In this document: in pieces, positions 1 to 10,813 of the stretch | Layout: the number at the start of each line of letters is the position of its first letter | Numbering within the stretch: the stretch's first letter is position 1 | NCBI GenBank assembly: GCA_964017185.1 | Contig: OZ024869.1 | Location: forward strand, 65,176,931-65,240,930 | Direction of reading: 5' to 3' | Origin: Rugalucina vietnamica | Taxonomy: Eukaryota > Mollusca > Bivalvia > Lucinida > Lucinidae | Length of the DNA: 64,000 nucleotides | The notes under the pieces: generated by a model | Databases searched by the model: none | Seen by the model: only the letters and a program-made list of their open reading frames with translations | What the model was told of the DNA's origin: nothing | Program-made: the position numbers and the translations under genes

Positions 1-189
1 CAGTTTACAAGCAATGAGCCTTTAGCGTTATTAGAATAATTTTAGGGTCAAAATTGAGTAAAAAATACATGTTTTGCCTGATATTACATGTTTTTTTTTT
101 TTTTATTTTATCTTTACATTTGAACCAGGAAAATGACTTACTCGTATGTTATGATACCATTCATTTATGGCGAAAAATACAGGAAAGTA

Positions 190-1445
190 CATGAATGTGC
201 CGCTACAGCGGCTGCCGACAAAGTCGGCGTCGGTGTCGGCACTTATGTTAGCATCCCAACTTAATAAATGTTAAATATTTCTTGACTTATTTGATGGAAT
301 TCAATAAATTTGCTTGGAAGCAATCCTTATAACAGATCAAATGCCAAAAGGATTTTGGTGACATTGGCCTACTTTGTAAGGTACAGAGAAAAATATGCTA
401 AATTTAGGCTAAAAATTACATAAATGCATTTTGGTCTTTGCGATGAAAGTATGTTATCAGCTTAAGTTTGTACAATAGGATTATTTAGACGTGACAAAAG
501 GGTTGCATGGTTTTGATGTTTAAATTATTTGAATCCGTTTAGGAATGTGTCTTTGATTTAGACTTATCATGTAAATTTTCGAAATTACAGTACAATAGTC
601 TGGCTTTCGTTGCCGGTTTTAAAAGGGCTACTGATGAGGGTTCATTACCCGAAATTGCGCAATATAGTCCATCCTATCTCCCTCTTAATGTTTTACTGCT
701 TCCAAAGGATCAAACCTTTATATTTTATTTACGTAATTTTCAATGTCACTGCAAGATAAAAACTGCTAAATTTAAGTAAAAATGCCTAATTGAAGATTTT
801 CTTCTTTGAATACATGCAATAAGCTTAAGTTTGTATGAAAGGATTATCCGGAAATGGCAAAACGTTTGTAGGGTTTTGATGACCTTGACCTTATTTTCGA
901 GGACACTATAGAGAAAAAAAAACTGCTAAATACAGGTAAAATGATGTGAATGTATATAACATTTGCAAATGATAAATGAATTATGCTGAAGTTTGCATGA
1001 AAATATTACCAAGAAACGTCAAATAGTCTGTATAATTTTTATGACCTTGGCCTTATTTTTAAGGTCACTGTAGGGAAACTTTTTGATAAATTTAGGCCAA
1101 AAAATATAAATGCTTGGATAATGTATGCATGTATTTGGCTTAAGTTTGTATGAGAATATCATCCAGATATGACAAAAAGTTTGTTTGGTTATGATGACTT
1201 TGATCTTAATTTCAAAATCACTGCAAGAGACAAAAACTGCTTAATCTATACAAAAGTCATGTAACTGTTCATCTTTTTGATGACTGCACATATTTCACCT
1301 AAAATTGAATCAAAGCTAAAGCTAAATATAACAAAAAGTTTTTACAGTTTTTTGTGACCTTGACCTTATTTTCAAGGACACGGACTAAAAATGCTAATTT
1401 ATGTCAAAATGATGCGAATGCCCATTATGTCTGCGATAAATGATG
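190..1445. repeat. Imperfect tandem repeat, about 150-170 bp units
   Basis: Units share the landmarks CTTAAGTTTGTATGA, a GACCTTGACCTTATTTTC block, and AAAAACTGCTAAATT. Copies of the first landmark start near 464, 825, 986 and 1136. The left end has a GTCGGCGTCGGTGTCGGC stretch, like the short-period tails of the larger tandem-repeat elements in this window. Probably a member of the same broad class, cut by the window edge. Confidence 0.6.
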
Positions 1446-1573
1446 TTATACTGCAGCAACCCTACATATCGGCTTAATAAAGGGGGTTCATAAATAGAAG
1501 CTTTATTTAGCGACTGACCGAATAAAGGCCATCTCTCCTGACTAAATAAAGACCGCGTTGCAATTTTGTTTAA

Positions 1574-2275
1574 AGCCAGATGTACGTAATTGACCTCACG
1601 GTAGAATTTTTTTTATTTTTTGCATGTGAGTGTATTTTGATGTCCTACATACGAAAATGCAAAGAAATCGATACCGTTCCGTGCTTGTTTTCGAGATATA
1701 GGCCTTCAAAATCGTCAAATTTGAGAGCGAAAATACATTGACGTCAACGTAAAATGCGATTTTTAGACCCACTTTTTGTTAATTTTCTTGATATATTTCA
1801 AAAAATCCACGGTAGGATTTTTTAAAAAACTGATATGTATTAGAGAAATTCCTGAACTACATATAGATAACGAAAAAATCCTTAGTTACCGGATTCGTTT
1901 TCCTGCTATAGGCGTGCGAAGAGAGGTAGTCGTTGCTGAATTCAGTACATTTTACGCGCGACGTCGATTTTGCGCCAAAATTTCCGACACTGTTTAGTAT
2001 TCAATATTGCTAACTGTCGCGGAAATGTTGTTTTCTTCGGAAAAACATGTCTACAATCTATATTTTGAGCAAAAATAATGAATAATATCAAACTTTTTAC
2101 ATTTCTAAAGTCCTCTGCATAATTGTATGGATATAGTTTCGTATTCCGAACGTAAACTGACGCTAGAAATGACGCTTCGAACAAAAACTGACGTTACGAA
2201 TGCGGCATAAAAATGACGTTTTGACCCTTAGATACGCACGTTCCTTTGAGCGCCTTCAATTACGTACATCTGTCT
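1574..2275. mobile_element. TTAA-flanked MITE, copy A
   Basis: A 702-bp element with 20-bp terminal inverted repeats (AGCCAGATGTACGTAATTGA) and TTAA at both borders (1570-1573, 2276-2279). The right repeat has one mismatch. A near-identical copy is at 53117-53817, also in TTAA. TTAA target duplication points to piggyBac-type mobilisation. No transposase is present; an internal 73-codon frame is shared by both copies. Confidence 0.8.
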
Positions 2276-2551
2276 TTAATGCAACAAAAAGGAGCGCGCC
2301 AGTGACGTCAAATTTAGTTACGTTTTGTGATGTCAATCTCCGCCATTGTTATGAAACGTTACGTAGATGAAACAATGGACAAGACAAATTCAAATTATAA
2401 ACAACATCTACTGCTATGGTGGCGAATTTCGAGGAGTCGTTCTGCAGAGTGATTGCTGAGCTGTTGACTAAATAAACAAAATGGCGGAAATTAAATCTCT
2501 TCACATCGGGTGAGTTTTTCGCGAAATGTGTCGGCTTTCGTTGCATTATAA

Positions 2552-2706
2552 AGTGAATAACTACCCCGTGACCAAAAATAAACCGATTTATCACGCTCGG
2601 ACCGTAAGCAGATGAAAGGGCTCGCTGAAAGCTCGCCCTTTCATCTGCTTACTAATCCTCACGTGATAAATCGGTTTATTTTTGGTCACAGGGTAGTTAT
2701 TTACTA
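2552..2706. repeat. Near-perfect hairpin element
   Basis: Two arms of about 70 nt pair almost completely. The outer part is GAATAACTACCC...CGATTTATCACG and its complement; the inner part is GTAAGCAGATGAAAGGGC and its complement, around a tiny loop near 2620. Typical of a palindromic MITE or of a strong cruciform. Confidence 0.75.
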
Positions 2707-3340
2707 TTTATTCTGCTAATAAGGTTGTACCGACATTAAAATAGTCCGTATGTTTTTATGACATGCATAATAAGTTGACAAACACTTAATGAGTCAAACT
2801 ATTACTTCAATCAATTGTTACATGTATATGGATGTTTACCATCTAAGTACCAGCAAAGTAATAGTAATGACTATGAATGGCCTGGGGCTCAAAAATTAAC
2901 CAAAGTAGAAGAAGATTAGTTTCGCTATTGCGTAGACAGTAACGATATTTTTAAAGTCTTTTTCTGACGATTCCCTAGACTAAGTATGTATGTTCTGTTA
3001 AGAATGCTTGCTCACTCAGTAAAATAGTAAATTGTGTTGTTAAATTCGCCTAATGTACAGTTTAATGTGTCTACGAACAGACAATAGGCAAAAAGTTACC
3101 CATCGGCTCTATTAAATATAATTTTTATTTAACATCTCCATGGTGATTATTTCTCTTGTGTAAACATGGGTTGGGTAATTCAAGGGCAGATAACTCGAAT
3201 GCTGAACATAAGTTTGGTATTGGTCTCAACTTGTTAAGACAGTGACCATAACTTCTTCTGAGAGCCTAGATATTTGCAGTACTACTACGCATTTCCCTGT
3301 CTTTCTTTCTGTCTGTGCAGAGAAAATAAATAAAACGTAC

Positions 3341-3562
3341 CACCGTCACTTCTTCCAATAAAAATAATCTTATCAATCGGGTATCTGGCTCCAAGATTAA
3401 TTCGCCACCACGCTGGTCTAGGTTTTGATCCACTACAACACTCGCAGCTTTCCGATTCCGAGGAATCGCGGAAGTCTATCGCTCTGTCTGGTGTCCAGTT
3501 TTCCCAAGGCTCCGATGATTCTACTGTGACATTGCCGTGAATACGTCTGATAAGGTTTTCAT
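3341..3562 (-). CDS. Gene 2 exon 3: F5/8C domain, N-terminal half
   Basis: A 222-nt phase 1-1 exon encoding ENLIRRIHGNVTVESS, W..W.PDRAIDF, a C-E-CC cluster and RPAWWRINLGARYPI, then IIFIGRSDG. It aligns along its whole length with exon 5 of gene 1 and ends at the same codon. GTACGT is the chosen donor; another GT three bases earlier would also keep phase. The matching C-terminal half was not found to the left. Confidence 0.83.
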
Positions 3563-6500
3563 CTGAAACAGGATTCTGTTGAGAATATGTATGCAGGTAT
3601 GTATAATTTTGTATGCTTGTATATGTTTTTTTATCAATATATCTATGAAAATTTATTGGTTTTGTTTTGAAATATTTTAAGATGGCAGCCTAGAAATCCT
3701 GCGTTACAAGTAGAACCCGCTGGGATGTCGTGTTGTGTCTTTTTTCAACACACATTTACTACTTGAACATTGCTTAATACACAGGAAGAAGTGGTTTCGT
3801 ATCGACATGACTGAAAAAATATTGTCTGGGACGTTAAACATCAACACAAACTAATACACATCTCATTTGAACTTGAGCATGCAAATCACATTTAAATCAT
3901 TCTAGCGTACAGATTTATCTGCGTTTATATCTTTCTTTTTCTTTTTTGTTTCACCTTCACGTATGTGACCAGGACATTCCCGGCTACATTCGGCTTTAGA
4001 TGGAAAATTGTTGGCATTGCCACCACAACCAGTGTAGTTGAACCTTTCACAAGTGACACCATCATAGAACCATCGTGAGCCAGGTTGTGACCAATCACAT
4101 CTGGTGCCCTGTGCTAGTGGTAACTGGCATTTATCTAGTAAAAAAGCAGTGGGCTACAATCTTCATAGATAAGCCTAGATCTAACCATACATCATCCTAA
4201 ATTATCATGAGTCGAAGTGCGGAGTACTTGTTACATATTGTGTGTATCAACGCAATAGATCTCAACATATACGACCAGACATGTATGAGATAAGGATCAT
4301 GTGTGAAATAGCATTCAGTTTGCCTATATTTTGAAGCCTGTAGCTTGAAAAATACGAAAGTTATGACTGTAGGCATGTGTTTTTCAGAAAGCCTGATGTC
4401 TTGTGCACTCAACAAAATAAACTCTGTTTGAACATTTTACATGTACTTGCCATGGCTGCAGTTTTTCGAGGGAAGGGGTAAATTTTTTGACATTTTTTTT
4501 TTCATTCAGAATATCAAAATTTCCGACCATATCCATCAAATACATGCCAATATAACATTTCGGACATAAAAAGATATTGCAGGTGGCCCCGTTTTCATAA
4601 AAAGTAAATAAAAATTATTGCATTCCTTTGGTCAATGATTACATGTATATTGTCCATAACGTTTGAGCATAAACTGTGTTACCTACCCTATTCACTGAGG
4701 TATATCATAAATACATACCTTATACATGCATTATCAAGATGTTTAGTAGTGTGTCTGATAAATGTACCTTATACATGGGTGCTACATCAAAACTTAATTG
4801 TTTGTGCTTTATGGCATCAAAACTGACTCGGAGAACATTTTTATGTTTAGCAAAGAATAAAATCTCCTGTCCAAGCAGATCTCGACTTGTCTCAAATATG
4901 CTTCGTTATGCTATACCTCTTAATAGTCTTCACAATGCAAAGCTAAGATAAAAGCACAAACTGGGTGCAGAGAAACCTTAACGCTTAATCAAAAACACAT
5001 CAGTACAGCGACGTAAAGAATCTGTGACGCTCTTGGGGGTTTTATGCCTTGTTTTCAAAATACCATAACAATGTCTCAAAGGTTCTGGTGGTGGTATTTC
5101 ATGATTAGGGCAAAAGCCCAATGTATTCTGAACCTATAACTATTAAAAGTTTTGACTATTTCCTCCAAATAGTGTAAAAAAGGCGATTTTAGTGGGGGTG
5201 GGGGTCAAAATTTCATATGTGAGAAAAATTTAATTTTTCGCTTTTCCTTGCTTGTAGTTCTTTTATTCCACTATTGTATCATATTTTGTGCATGCAACAC
5301 TGTGTAAAGTGTGATACACATGCATAATGCCATTGAAATAAAATTGAAATATTACGACATCAACATTTTGGGTACAAACCTTTAGCAGTTACCTGTATAA
5401 TATTATTGTCTAAGTACTACCAAACATTATACAAGGCACTGTTAACTCATATGAAAACCTGCTATCTGTTATATGCAAAACCTTATACCCAGATCAGCGA
5501 TGACCAGCCAGCTACTAAGAATTGTGCCATTAATGAACAAAACTTCAATCCATCTTCTATGTCTTGCACAGCTTGATTAGAGTTTGATCTTAACCAAAAA
5601 CATTTTCTCCAGACACGGCCCATTGTGACAAAACTTGGTCACACTGAGCAACCTTGCATGAATATTTATTTACCTGTATAAACCTGTTACAACACGGCCT
5701 TCAATGTATTTATTTTTCTGATTCGCTTTAATGTCCCTTTCAAGATTATTTCAGCTTGTATGAGATTGACCAATCAGTAGGTGGACGAAAACATGAGAAC
5801 CCAGAGAAAAAACTCCAGGCAAACCCGCAAACAGAACTTGGCTTGTCTTACATGTGTCTCGTTTCAGTATAATGGTTGTGTCGAAGTGATTATAATCATA
5901 AAAGTTATTTTTGATTCGATTAGATTATGGCCGAGCATCCTTTAATAGGAACAGTGAATGGAAAATTGAGTAAACACCCTTAAATGTGGTGATTTGAAAC
6001 TTAACGTCGCTGTATTGTACCAATGACAAAGACATTTTACGTTCCCATGGTAGTGGCTAATACCTAGACAGTGGTGGCATCGTACTGACCTGACTGAAAA
6101 GTTGTTGATTTGGAAGTTAATACATTTAAAAAAAATAAATAGGAAAAAGGTCCAACAATGTTACTGTTTGTGGTGCATGAGGTTATTGGCCGTGTAAACA
6201 AGTGGACAATATTAGTATAGAATGATTACAAAAGTTTGTTCCACAGAATGTACAGTACCCTCATTTTCTGGGGAATGGAACATAAAAAGTGGTTAAAAAT
6301 CAAACAGATTGGGGTTAATTTTGGAAACAAGTGTATATATCCATTTTTTGTACTTTATATATGGCATACAACTTAACTGCTGTTTTGTTTTCTTTTTAAT
6401 TTTAAGTTAAAAACACTTTCACATACTTGGGCTCTAGTACTGAGATAACATTTTGGGCTGTAGGGTACTGTTCCCCCCCGAGTCCCAGAACGCCATTCAC

Positions 6501-8575
6501 ATATATTATGTATAATATGACGATACATTCATATGCAAAGGGATTTCTTGGGACTCGGGGGGGAACAATGTTAAATAAATACTTTTCTATTTTTCTATAT
6601 GTTTAATACAAAATATGCCCATTTTAACCTAAAAATAAAGCAGTACTTCTTTAGAAACAAGAACCTCAATCAAATATCATAAACTATGGACTACCAGCAA
6701 ACATGTATACAAACACAGAAGCATTTGACCAACATTTATTTTTATCAAAATCTGAGGCAGCTATACATTATGGCTCCCATTACCACCGTCAGAAGTCCTT
6801 TCTAAAACGAAGAATGTCCGTATTACATGTCTAATGGATTATTTGGTTAAAAATCTGAAGATAGATTTTTTCCTGACATGACTAAACCAAGTTCAGCAGC
6901 TTGCACAAAATTATTGCAATCAGTTTTTTGATGAGCTAACATCATAATTTAGTTTTTTTAGCATTTTGACAGCCTTCCCCCAGATATCAAGAACGTCAGT
7001 TGTATATGATATGTATATTGGTAAAATACAAGTGCATGCAAAAGGATTTTGTTGATCTCGGGGGCGGGGAGGGGGGGGACACATCTTTATAAAAATATTT
7101 CTGTTTCCTACATGTTTAATAGGGGAAATTATATTTTCAACCCAAATTTTCAAAAAGGACCATCATCAACCAAGAAAACAAATTTTGGGATAATTCAATA
7201 ACCAGATCAGCTATTGTTTAGGAGAGATTTTTCCATTTCCGCTATATTTTTTTTTATTTTAAAATTTCTATAGGCAGATATCTATTCAAAAGAGACGTTC
7301 TCCTTTCGATACTAGATGACGGGGGTTGAAATAAAAATCATTCCAGTTTGACGAGGTTCTTGATGCAGAACTACGCTTACAAGTTTGTCGTTGGACTGTC
7401 AGGTAACAAATACAACCCTGACATAGAGGCGCTATTTAAAGCGAGCAAATGTAAAGAAGCTCGCTCCTTTTAATATTTTCAAAGTTGGTATCATTTGCCT
7501 ACAAGTTTATATTGGAAAAAAAAAACTCGTTTTACATTATGAGGTAGAGGAGACACATTGTTTTATAGAGTATCTATTTTATATAACATCTATAGATTTA
7601 TAGACAAAATGTTCTATAAATTTATAGATCAAACATATGGCATGACTTCTAACCTTGGCTAAAACGAATCCGTGTGTACATTTGTATTGAGGTTCTTCGC
7701 TGCGGAATTTCTCTTTTCTGTCTAGTTTGCTACTGAAGCTGCATAAAATACAGTGCATCTTGTATTTCACCGTAAAATTTTCGCATAATGGCTTCTTGAG
7801 CTGAATTGGTCTTCAGAAATATTCCAGCTATCGCTTTGGATGCCATCTTGAATAAAAAATATCGGACTTATGTCTTGTATTTTGCTGCATATTCGGCATT
7901 TAGGCTGTATTGAGACATAAAACAAGTACTAGCTTGTACAAAATGCTGGTTTGGAATTCGTATTTCAATTATTTCAGTTTCTAATGTTTTGCTGGAATTT
8001 TTTTTTTCAATATATTCTAATTATAATTCTTCTCACACTCTTCCTAATAAGGGTCTGTATATAAATTATATGCCCAGTTGAGGTTAACTAGAAATATTGC
8101 ACTGATTTTTTGCAGCTTCCGTAGCAAAATAGACATGCCATGCAAAAACGAAAAGTGAAATTCCGTAGCATAGATCATAGACACAATTGTGGACAAGGAT
8201 TCGGGATGTGATTTTCATTTAGTCAGTTTCGGCAGACAGAATTATTTGTTTGATCTATAAATTTAAAGGACATTTTTTTTCTATAAATTTATAGATACTC
8301 TATAAATCAATGTATCTCCTCAACCTGATTATTATTTGTTTCTGATTTTTTTTCAAACATCTTCTTCTTTAATACATTAGTAGACTGTGGACAAAATCAA
8401 GTTCATTTTAAATACAGCTGTAGTAACGGACTGCAACAGTTTTAAATTATATAAAGAGGAATAACCTATACTCACCTGCCTTACCAACTCGACTTATCAC
8501 CAGAGACAAGAAAACAACAGGAGGGACTCGTAAAAAATAAATCTGAAATGCAATCACATATAATACGTAGGTCAT
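3341..8575 (-). CDS. Gene 2: secreted or membrane protein with Kunitz and F5/8C domains (3' partial, three exons seen)
   Basis: Three exons in phase 1 join into one frame: signal peptide (8476-8575), Kunitz domain (3955-4134), first half of an F5/8C domain (3341-3562). The rest, including the second half of the F5/8C domain, must lie to the left of the window or be undetected. The F5/8C half closely matches that of gene 1 upstream on the same strand, with the same intron position, so the two may be tandem relatives with shuffled N-terminal modules. It could be another receptor phosphatase or a soluble lectin-like inhibitor; nothing in view decides this. The large intron 4135-8475 could hide more exons. 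Product is predicted to be extracellular. Confidence 0.65.
3955..4134 (-). CDS. Gene 2 exon 2: Kunitz/BPTI domain
   Basis: A 180-nt phase 1-1 exon encoding a complete Kunitz domain. Six cysteines have spacings 9-15-7-12-3, against 8-15-7-12-3 in BPTI. The family landmarks SRWFYDGVTC, ERFNYTGCGGNANNF and KAEC..EC are present. The P1 residue after the second Cys is Asp (RCDW) rather than Lys or Arg, so trypsin inhibition is not expected. Donor AG|GTGAAA is preferred over a GT six bases earlier in the reading direction; both keep phase. Confidence 0.87.
5720..5865 (-). mobile_element. tRNA-type SINE fragment
   Basis: Shares GATTATTTCAGCTTGTATGAG, the CCAATCAGTAGGTGG block and the CAGAACTTGGCTTGTCT block with the fuller SINE at 38600-38853. 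The tRNA-like head is missing or diverged. Confidence 0.5.
6466..6567. repeat. Short hairpin MITE with G/C-run ends
   Basis: GTTCCCCCCCGAGTCCCA at the left end is matched by its complement TGGGACTCGGGGGGGAAC at the right end, about 60 bp apart. A diverged relative lies at about 6970-7085, keeping the spacer AAAGGATTT and a CTCGGGGGCGGGG end. Confidence 0.6.
7542..8326. mobile_element. TIR DNA element, about 785 bp, non-autonomous
   Basis: The ends are inverted repeats of about 34 bp with three mismatches: AGGTAGAGGAGACACATTG and TTTATAGAGTATCTA on the left, complement at 8290-8326 on the right. Subterminal CTATAAATTTATAGAT palindromes occur at both ends. No transposase frame is visible. It lies inside the first intron of gene 2. 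Confidence 0.65.
8476..8575 (-). CDS. Gene 2 exon 1: start codon and signal peptide
   Basis: A 100-nt coding exon. The ATG at 8573-8575 has an in-frame TGA directly before it. It encodes 33 residues: MTYVLYVIAFQIYFLRVPPV, then a hydrophobic run VFLSLVIS and RVGKA, which looks like a signal peptide. It ends G|GTGAGT in phase 1, exactly the phase of the Kunitz exon. Five X-box motifs lie just upstream. Without transcripts this exon is a prediction. Confidence 0.6.
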
Positions 8576-8709
8576 TCAAAACGTAATGCAATATGTAGCA
8601 TATTTTATATATATTCATCTGACAGAGGTAAAGTTTTTAATTTTTGAAAGTTTGATTCAATCTGCATTCAGGAAAATACATGTCAACTCAATCGGACTAT
8701 ACACTTTAT

Positions 8710-9348
8710 GTTGCTTAGCAACCATAGAATGGCAGGGAAGGTGTCGTGGCCGCGAAAACAGCTTTTCAAAAATCAAATAAGTAACCATAAAGCTTTGGTG
8801 TTCCTTTGATGATGTTTAAAACAGTTATCTATTTATGTGTGTGTAATGTCATCTAATCCAGAACTTTCCAAGCGAATGGAATGTTCATAAGAGTCCCACG
8901 CGTGTGAACTCTTGCTTAGCAACGCAAGAACCTGGCATTTTTGGTTTTATGCATTTTCCATAGATTTTGGTTGCTTAGCAACGCATAATGTTATCTGAGA
9001 ATTACATCTTGTAGCAAGTACTGTACAAAGCGTCAGTTGCAGTAGCAATTAGGCATAGAAATGATCGACTAAACAAACCATATGTCAAATAGTAGCAGAA
9101 ATTGTATCTCTACCCCCATTTTTCAACCTTCGATCCATAAATTTTAGTCAATTTTTCAACTTTCACTGGGTGTCATTTAAACAACATTAATCAGATAACA
9201 TTATCTTGAATAATAAACAAATCAATTTCGAGTTCGGAGTGAGAAAAGAAAGTAAATAAGTTTAATTTAGCTTTCCTGTTACCATGGCAACGGTTTTAAA
9301 AGTCGTGGCCAAGTACCTTCTACCAGGGTTTTACTGTTGCTAGGCAAC
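8710..9348. promoter_or_regulatory. Cluster of five RFX X-box-like palindromes upstream of gene 2
   Basis: Five matches to the X-box (GTTGCCATGGCAAC type) bound by RFX transcription factors: GTTGCTTAGCAAC at 8710-8722 and 8970-8982, TTGCTTAGCAAC at 8912-8923, GTTACCATGGCAAC at 9278-9291 and GTTGCTAGGCAAC at 9336-9348. The first is about 135 bp upstream of the predicted ATG of gene 2. RFX factors are known for driving ciliary genes and others. That these control gene 2 is inference from position. Confidence 0.6.
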
Positions 9349-9833
9349 AAGAAGTCGAGCATGTGACTCGCTGTTTAACTGTCTCGCAGAAGACAAATTA
9401 AATTTATGTTTCAAGAAAAATAAATCAAACTTCAATAAGATATTCAAACACAAAATTACGATCAATATTGCATTACTTATTGAATGACCCTCGACAGTAT
9501 AATCATACTTCACATAACGTTTCTATAAACATCCATATGCCGGGTGATTAAAAGTCGTTATACCACCCTGTAATTTCAAATACACTGGGAAACAAAAGAT
9601 AGGAAACAGCTTTAAGAATTCCACTTGTTGTTTAGAAGCCTGAATTTCATTTTTTAGGATTTTAGGTTACTTCCCTTGTACATCCAAAAGACCTATACAA
9701 GATAAATTTGAAGTACCGTATATATTTTTATAAGAAAGTGAATTTTCAATTTTCTACGTCATTGTTAAACTTAAACTCATTTGAAATGCTCAGGGCTGAT
9801 TTTCCTTACGTTATTACAGGAAAGGGTAATTTT

Positions 9834-9834
9834 G

Positions 9835-9889
<55 letters not shown>

Positions 9890-9964
9890 ACACACACAAA
9901 CAAAACAACAACAACAACAACAACAACAACAAAAACAAACAAACAAATTAAAAAAAAAGAAAAG

Positions 9965-9995
<31 letters not shown>
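9834..9995. repeat. Poly(A) and A-rich microsatellite tract
   Basis: About 54 consecutive A, then (CA)n, (CAA)n, and AAAC/AAAAC repeats. It could be the 3' tail of a retroposed sequence in plus orientation, or simple expansion. Reading frames across it are meaningless. Confidence 0.85.
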
Positions 9996-10584
9996 GCATT
10001 GTTTTAAAGAATGATATTGTTTGAACTGAAGTATACATTACATATACATGTATATTACCATAGTGCAAACGTATCCTCAACAATCTGCATCAGGTCACAC
10101 GTTTTAGAATATTTGAAGTCGTCCAAATTATGGTAGATCTCCATTAGTTAAATAGTGTTCAGCTCCTTGCATCATAAACTACACTGTATACAGACTTTGT
10201 TGCTTACTAAATGTGAAAGACAACGTCTAGGTTTCAAAACTCTACCAGTCAAATAAAATATAAGGAGTTAAAGACGAATATTGCTTTAAATAGTTTTCAC
10301 ACATGGTTACACAGGTAACCATTCATTGACTAAGTCACATGAAACAGTCGCATGGGTCACAGTTAAGTTAATTTGCCTTTCCCACAACAATATTCTTCCG
10401 TGTTGACATCCGGTTTCAATGTACCGCTATTGATGATGAATAAAATCATCCCCATTTTATGCAAGTAATGACCAAGATATCAATGAATATATGCAAAAGA
10501 AAACATCCACATCCTGGTTGAGACCTAACACCATTGTACGATGTACACAAGATTCACACAGAATTAATTTAAAAACATTCTTAT

Positions 10585-10813
10585 TTGAGCCGCCTCATGA
10601 CAAAACCAACAATCTGCATATGCGAAAACAAAGACGCGGATCAGCTTCGCGGCAACCTATCATCGCCTTTGTTTTCGCTACACGGATAGTACAATTCCCC
10701 TACTTTCTAAATCCAAAATTTCCAGCCTCTACCCATCTTCTGTGACTGTACAGCCCAGTTTGTGTCCGACCTGGTCGGAAACCCAAATTGTTGGTTTTCT
10801 CACACAGGCTCAA
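10585..10813. mobile_element. Palindromic MITE, TTGAGCCGCCTC family, copy 1
   Basis: Starts TTGAGCCGCCTCATGA and ends in a degraded inverse (TTTTCTCACACAGGCTCAA). It holds the AACAATCTGCATATGCGAAA and GATCAGCTTCGCGG blocks shared with copies at 14476-14746 and 17285-17522. Confidence 0.7.

Larger units (their letters stand above)
4135..8475 (-). other. Large first intron of gene 2 in the current model
   Basis: About 4.3 kb between the signal-peptide and Kunitz exons. Apart from the SINE fragment, the G/C-end hairpins and the TIR element, I recognise nothing coding. A short phase-1 exon could easily be missed here. Confidence 0.4.

Noticed and set aside
9708..10083. Opposed reading frames of 99 and 89 codons
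   Set aside because: They read through the poly(A) and CAA tract and give only Lys/Gln or Phe/Val homopolymers.
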